A stretch of 64,000 bases of DNA from Cellvibrionales bacterium UBA4451 (GTDB lineage Bacteria > Pseudomonadota > Gammaproteobacteria > Pseudomonadales > Porticoccaceae): assembly GCA_002390285.1 (NCBI GenBank), contig DGPB01000008.1, forward strand, positions 1-64,000. Direction: 5' to 3'. Below are positions 60,471 to 64,000 of the stretch, one piece after another; the stretch's first letter is position 1, and the number at the start of each line of letters is the position of its first letter. The notes below the pieces were generated by a model. The model saw only the letters and a list, made by a program, of their open reading frames with translations. It had not been told where the DNA came from and searched no databases. The position numbers and the translations under genes were made by a program.

Positions 60471-61071
60471 TTTTAATCGCGCAATTACACTGGCAATGAC
60501 AGGGGCTTCCGGTGCCCAGTATGGCCTGAGGTTACTGGATTGTTTAGTTCAGGCTAATTGTCAGGTTCAGTTTCTGATTTCCGACGCTGCTCGAGTAGTG
60601 GTCGAAACTGAGACAGAGCTGGAATTACCGAACGATGGCAGCCTGGAAGATTTTCTGACACTAAATTTTGATGCCGAGCCGGGACAAATTGTGGTCAACA
60701 GTGCCAGAGATTGGTTTTCCTCGGTGGCTTCTGGCTCTGCCAGCCCGACATCCATGGTTATTTGTCCGGCCAGTGGGGGCACGCTTTCGGCGATTGCCTG
60801 TGGCGCGAGTAATAACCTCATTGAGCGGGCTGCTGACGTGGTTATTAAGGAAAAGCGTCAGTTGATTGTGGTGCCTCGTGAAACACCATTATCAGAGATT
60901 CACCTCGAAAATATGCTTAAGCTGGCGCGATTGGGTGTCACGGTATTGCCGGCTATGCCCGGCTTCTATCAAAACCCGGAAACCATCGACGATCTGGTGG
61001 ATTTTGTGGTGGCACGGATTCTAGATCATCTGGGCGTTGAGCAGAATCTGTTGCCCCGTTGGGGTAGTTAG
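60463..61071 (+). CDS. ubiX: flavin prenyltransferase UbiX
   Basis: 202-aa enzyme that makes the prenylated FMN cofactor of UbiD decarboxylase for ubiquinone synthesis. TGASGAQYGLRLL binds the phosphate of FMN, and CPASGGTLSAIACGASNNLI, KEKRQLIVVPRETPLSEIHLENML and the final LPAMPGFYQNPETIDDLVDFV are typical. It overlaps mpl by 8 bp. UbiD is not in the window. Confidence 0.97.
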   Translation: MADFNRAITLAMTGASGAQYGLRLLDCLVQANCQVQFLISDAARVVVETETELELPNDGSLEDFLTLNFDAEPGQIVVNSARDWFSSVASGSASPTSMVICPASGGTLSAIACGASNNLIERAADVVIKEKRQLIVVPRETPLSEIHLENMLKLARLGVTVLPAMPGFYQNPETIDDLVDFVVARILDHLGVEQNLLPRWGS

Positions 61072-61127
61072 CTGGCCTACGTGTAAACAATCGGCTCTGG
61101 GTTGGCTATGCCTGTACAAGGGAGTGG

Positions 61128-61772
61128 TTGGTGGAAAATATCAAAGAACTTTTTATATTACTGATACTTTTACTGGCTGTGATGGTTTGGTCCTGGATAG
61201 CCCCTTTCGACAGATTGACCTGGTGGTTAGAAGCCATCCCCGTGATTATTGCACTGCCCGTACTCTGGTATACCCATGAAAGTTTTCCACTGACCCGTAT
61301 TAGTTATTATTTGGTGTTTATCCACGCTGTTATTCTGGTGGTGGGTGCTCACTATACCTATGCAAGAGTGCCACTGGGATTTTGGTTGCAAGATTGGTTT
61401 GACTTATCCCGCAATAACTACGACCGAATTGGTCATCTCGCCCAAGGCTTTATACCTGCCATTTTGGCTAGGGAAATTTTGTGGCGAAAAAAAGTTCTGA
61501 ATTTAGATCATCAAGGCTCATCAGCAGATCACCGAGGTGGGGGCTGGCTGTTTTTTTTGGTGACCTGTTTTTGTCTGGCCTTCAGCGCATTTTATGAACT
61601 TATTGAGTGGTGGACTGCTGTCATCGGTGGTGACGGATCCCTGGAATTTCTTGGTACCCAAGGTGATGTCTGGGATGCACAATGGGACATGATGTCGGCA
61701 TTAATTGGCGCTGTGGCAGCCCAGTTACTATTGGGGAAATGGCACGACCGACAAATGGCGGAGGTGCGCTAA
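61128..61772 (+). CDS. DUF2238 (YjdF-type) membrane protein
   Basis: 214 aa with about six hydrophobic segments. The pattern YNRIGH-type (NYDRIGHLAQGF), ALNYSARE-like AREILWRKK and the GDVWDAQWDMMSALIGA stretch match the DUF2238/YjdF family of inner-membrane proteins with unknown function. The start may be the TTG at 61128 or the following GTG. It is 56 bp downstream of ubiX, and could share the mpl-ubiX transcript. Confidence 0.85.
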   Translation: MVENIKELFILLILLLAVMVWSWIAPFDRLTWWLEAIPVIIALPVLWYTHESFPLTRISYYLVFIHAVILVVGAHYTYARVPLGFWLQDWFDLSRNNYDRIGHLAQGFIPAILAREILWRKKVLNLDHQGSSADHRGGGWLFFLVTCFCLAFSAFYELIEWWTAVIGGDGSLEFLGTQGDVWDAQWDMMSALIGAVAAQLLLGKWHDRQMAEVR

Positions 61773-61808
61773 GACATTTCGGAACACCGGCTATACAGAG
61801 GTTTGAGT

Positions 61809-62840
61809 TTATATCCGTTGATACCAGTTAACACCATGCTCATCTTGATCGACGCTCAACATTCCTCTATCTATCAGACAGTGTAAGTGTGCATAGCTCT
61901 CTCCAGTTGCCAGTACTAGTGTGGAGTGAGTAATTTTTGATTTAAATATGAGCGGGAAAAAATCGACCACACGTTTTGGAGTGTCAGCATTTTCGTGGAT
62001 AATCTGAAGGTCTCTTTCATGATCATCTGTCAGTTTTTGTAAACGCTGTGCCGCACCCTTAAAGGGTAAGCCGTGGGATGGCAGTACCAAGGTGTTCTCG
62101 GGAATGATCGATTTTAGCTTGTGGCATGAACTGATCCAGTCCTTAAGGGGATTGCCCAAGGGTTCAATGGGCCAGACACTCACATTGGATGAGATCGTGG
62201 GTAGTAGTTGGTCGCCGGAAATAAATAATTCGAGTTCGGGGCAAAAAAGGCATGCATGTTCCGGTGAATGACCTTCGCCCATCACTATCTGCCATTGATG
62301 ATTGTTAACCGTAAGCGTGTCGTTGTCCTTCAGGCGATGATAAATAGTTGGCATACCACGAATCAGGCTACTAAAAGCACCGAACTTTGAGCGGTAGTAA
62401 TTCAACTGCTCTTCATTCAATCCAGCGGCGTGATAGAACGCAACGGCTTCATCGGGTGCTTCTCGGTTGCTGTCCTCCAGCAGGATCCGACAATACATGT
62501 ATTCACTGCGCGACATCCATAGATCTGCACCACTACGACGGCAAAGCCAGGCGGCCAGTCCGATGTGATCAGGGTGCATATGAGTGCCGATAATGCGCTT
62601 GATGGGTTTTTCGCTGGACATCGTCTTATAAAGTGATTCCCAGAGATCAGTGGTGGCATCGGTGGCTAGACCGGTGTCTACAATGGTCCAGCCATCGTCT
62701 TCTTCCAGTACCCAAAGATTGATGTGGTCGAGCTTGAAGGGTAGAGGCATTCGCAACCAGTAAACGCCCGTTGCTATCTCTCTCAGCACCCCCAGCTCAG
62801 GCGGTTTAGAATAGGGGTATTGTGGTTTGGATGCAGTCAT
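61809..62840 (-). CDS. MBL-fold metallo-hydrolase
   Basis: 343 aa with a metallo-beta-lactamase fold. The metal site HxHxDH is His87, His89, Asp91, His92 in GTHMHPDHIGLAAW; further ligands are in GHSPEHACL and LPSHGLPF. The C-terminal part (about 250-340) resembles the helical tail of the glyoxalase II/lactamase-like proteins found with acyl-CoA genes, but no substrate can be given. No signal peptide. It stands alone, convergent with the DUF2238 gene and 90 bp from the carboxylesterase start side. Confidence 0.9.
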   Translation of the reverse strand: MTASKPQYPYSKPPELGVLREIATGVYWLRMPLPFKLDHINLWVLEEDDGWTIVDTGLATDATTDLWESLYKTMSSEKPIKRIIGTHMHPDHIGLAAWLCRRSGADLWMSRSEYMYCRILLEDSNREAPDEAVAFYHAAGLNEEQLNYYRSKFGAFSSLIRGMPTIYHRLKDNDTLTVNNHQWQIVMGEGHSPEHACLFCPELELFISGDQLLPTISSNVSVWPIEPLGNPLKDWISSCHKLKSIIPENTLVLPSHGLPFKGAAQRLQKLTDDHERDLQIIHENADTPKRVVDFFPLIFKSKITHSTLVLATGESYAHLHCLIDRGMLSVDQDEHGVNWYQRI

Positions 62841-62930
62841 GGGCTTACGTTAGTCAAAGAATGGAAGGTGACGCATGATAGCAGAGTAGTTTGGCTGTAC
62901 TGTTTACCCGGTGCTTGTAACCCCGCGCTT

Positions 62931-63590
62931 TTAACCCAGAGTCTTCTGTAGCCATAGTGATATGGCTTCTATTTCCTCTATGCAAATGGCATGTTCCATG
63001 GGAAATGACTGATAGCGAGGTTCAAATCCCATCGCGGTTAAATATTTCATACTGTTCTGGCCGTGAATTTCCTGGACGACGTGGTCATTGGTGCCATGGA
63101 ATATTTGGATTGGTATCTGTTGGTTGGCAGGATGAACCTCAATAGAATTGACGGTAGCGAAATAGGTAGATAGTGCCAATAATCCGGCCAGCGGTTTGGG
63201 GTAGGTCAAGGCTGCCTGGTAGCCAACGGCACCACCCTGGGAGAAACCGGCGATAACAACGTGCCGGCTCTCAATGCCCCGTTCGAGTTCCCGGTCAATG
63301 AGTGCTTGTACTGCGGCGGCAGATTGTAGTAATTGGGCTTCATCCACTTTTCGGTCGATGTCCATTTCCAGAATATCGTACCAGGCGGGCATGATAAAGC
63401 CGCCGTTAATTGTCACCGGAATCTCCGGTGCATGGGGAAAGATAAACCGAACTGCCAGCGGTTCTGGTAGACGAAGCTCTGGCACCACCGGCTCAAAATC
63501 ATGTCCATCAGCGCCCAACCCGTGAAGCCAAATGACGGAGGCCTTGGCGGGTGTGGACGGCTCAATTTCAACACAGGGCAGGAGGTTCAT
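62931..63590 (-). CDS. phospholipase/carboxylesterase-family hydrolase
   Basis: 219-aa alpha/beta hydrolase of the YpfH/carboxylesterase family. The catalytic triad is Ser117 in AGFSQGGAVGYQ, Asp169 in HGTNDHVV and His200 in MEHAIC. The oxyanion region WLHGLGADGHDFEPVVPEL lies near the N-terminus. It is cytosolic (no signal peptide) and hydrolyses short ester substrates, with physiological target unknown. It is upstream of the metallo-hydrolase gene on the same strand (90-bp gap) and divergent from the GST gene. Confidence 0.92.
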   Translation of the reverse strand: MNLLPCVEIEPSTPAKASVIWLHGLGADGHDFEPVVPELRLPEPLAVRFIFPHAPEIPVTINGGFIMPAWYDILEMDIDRKVDEAQLLQSAAAVQALIDRELERGIESRHVVIAGFSQGGAVGYQAALTYPKPLAGLLALSTYFATVNSIEVHPANQQIPIQIFHGTNDHVVQEIHGQNSMKYLTAMGFEPRYQSFPMEHAICIEEIEAISLWLQKTLG

Positions 63591-63671
63591 AGGCTAGGAC
63601 TTACCTTGATTTCGATGAATGGATTATATCGGCTACCTGGCACAGGCAGTAAGGAATTTGTTAATCTAGCG

Positions 63672-63740
63672 TTTTGAAACCAAACGTTGAAGCCTAACCG
63701 TGACACCAACTTTTGAAGCCAACCCCTGAATCCAGCTGTT
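63672..63740. repeat. degenerate short tandem repeat before the GST gene
   Basis: Loose units of 12-15 bp, such as TTGAAACCAAACG, TTGAAGCCTAACCG, TTGAAGCCAACCCC and TGAATCCAGCTG, run from 63672 to just before the ATG at 63747. They occupy the place of the promoter and ribosome site. Similar arrays lie after hemA and dtd. Confidence 0.6.
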
Positions 63741-63746
63741 GATACT

Positions 63747-64000
63747 ATGTTGCCGATACTCTATTCATTCCGTCGTTGCCCCTATGCCATTCGTGCTCGG
63801 ATGACATTGAAGTATGCTGGTGTACAGGTTGAGCTACGGGAAATCCTGTTGCGGGAAAAACCGCCTTCTATGCTGGCAGCATCAACCAAGGGTACGGTTC
63901 CTGTGCTGGTGTTGCCTGAGGGTTCAGTCTTGGATGAAAGCTATGATGTGATGCGCTGGGCGCTAGATATTAACGATCCATGTCACTGGTGGAATCCGGG
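63747..64000 (+). CDS. glutathione S-transferase family protein, truncated by the window end
   Basis: The first 84 residues of a GST-like protein, starting MLPILYSFRRCPYAIRARM, are visible. The CPYA motif at residues 11-14 and KGTVPVLVLPEGSVLDES, the glutathione-binding loop with cis-Pro and Glu-Ser, fit the N-terminal thioredoxin-like domain. The helical C-terminal domain lies outside. The start at 63747 has no strong ribosome site, because it is preceded by a degenerate tandem repeat. Confidence 0.85.
   Translation, partial: MLPILYSFRRCPYAIRARMTLKYAGVQVELREILLREKPPSMLAASTKGTVPVLVLPEGSVLDESYDVMRWALDINDPCHWWNP

Noticed and set aside
1..64000. CRISPR array, insertion sequence, prophage, rRNA operon or riboswitch
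   Set aside because: I found no regularly spaced repeats with unique spacers, transposase or phage genes, rRNA stretches, or leader elements with a known riboswitch pattern.

Overview
The window looks like a marine-type gammaproteobacterial chromosome, roughly 48-50% GC by eye. Gene order resembles Pseudomonas and the Cellvibrionales, for example ychF-pth-rplY-prs-tRNA-Gln-ispE-lolB-TPR divergent from hemA-prfA-prmC, and gatCAB divergent from mreBCD-maf-rng-yhdP-nitrilase. A member of the Cellvibrionales is my best guess; the exact genus cannot be read from the sequence. Almost everything is conserved core genome. No insertion sequence, CRISPR array, rRNA or intact prophage is visible.

Layout. 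0-0.6 kb: an 11-bp tandem repeat, tRNA-Met and a 58-aa protein. 0.6-8.8 kb (minus): sugar dehydrogenase, ychF, pth, rplY, prs, tRNA-Gln, ispE, lolB and a TPR lipoprotein. 8.9-12.2 kb (plus): hemA, a 6 x 13-bp tandem repeat, prfA, prmC. 12.3-16.2 kb: a flavin reductase, the uncharacterised AmmeMemoRadiSam triad (AMMECR1-like, MEMO1-like and a divergent radical SAM enzyme) and a DoxX protein. 16.4-22.7 kb: two DEAD-box helicases, cysZ, an AsmA-like protein, a DUF3179 protein and a cold-shock protein. 22.8-25.3 kb: a more AT-rich accessory patch with a cupin, a decayed gatB fragment, a pseudouridine synthase and an ankyrin/lipocalin-like protein.

25.3-38.4 kb: gatCAB divergent from the cell-shape and RNase G operon, with yhdP and a nitrilase. 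38.5-41.4 kb: periplasmic msrB, orphan proteins and a CorC/CNNM transporter. 41.5-44.3 kb (minus): proA-nadD-rsfS-rlmH. 44.4-46.8 kb: a DUF4124 protein and an SOS-controlled umuDC behind a clear LexA box. 46.8-51.0 kb (minus): frmA-fghA plus a YdeP-type molybdopterin oxidoreductase, a likely formaldehyde-to-formate-to-CO2 route. 51.2-56.0 kb (minus): Na/Pi cotransporter, MMPL/RND exporter and SelW-like protein. 56.1-64 kb: hydroxyacid dehydrogenase, dtd, PPi-type phosphofructokinase, mpl-ubiX, DUF2238, a metallo-beta-lactamase-fold hydrolase, a carboxylesterase and a truncated GST at the right edge.

The main points for a second look are the AmmeMemoRadiSam cluster with its flavin reductase and DoxX neighbours; mreC, which appears to start at an AUC codon; the gatB remnant; an orphan plus-strand terminator beside the cold-shock leader; a 54-aa ORF coupled to yhdP; and several degenerate tandem repeats in intergenic DNA.
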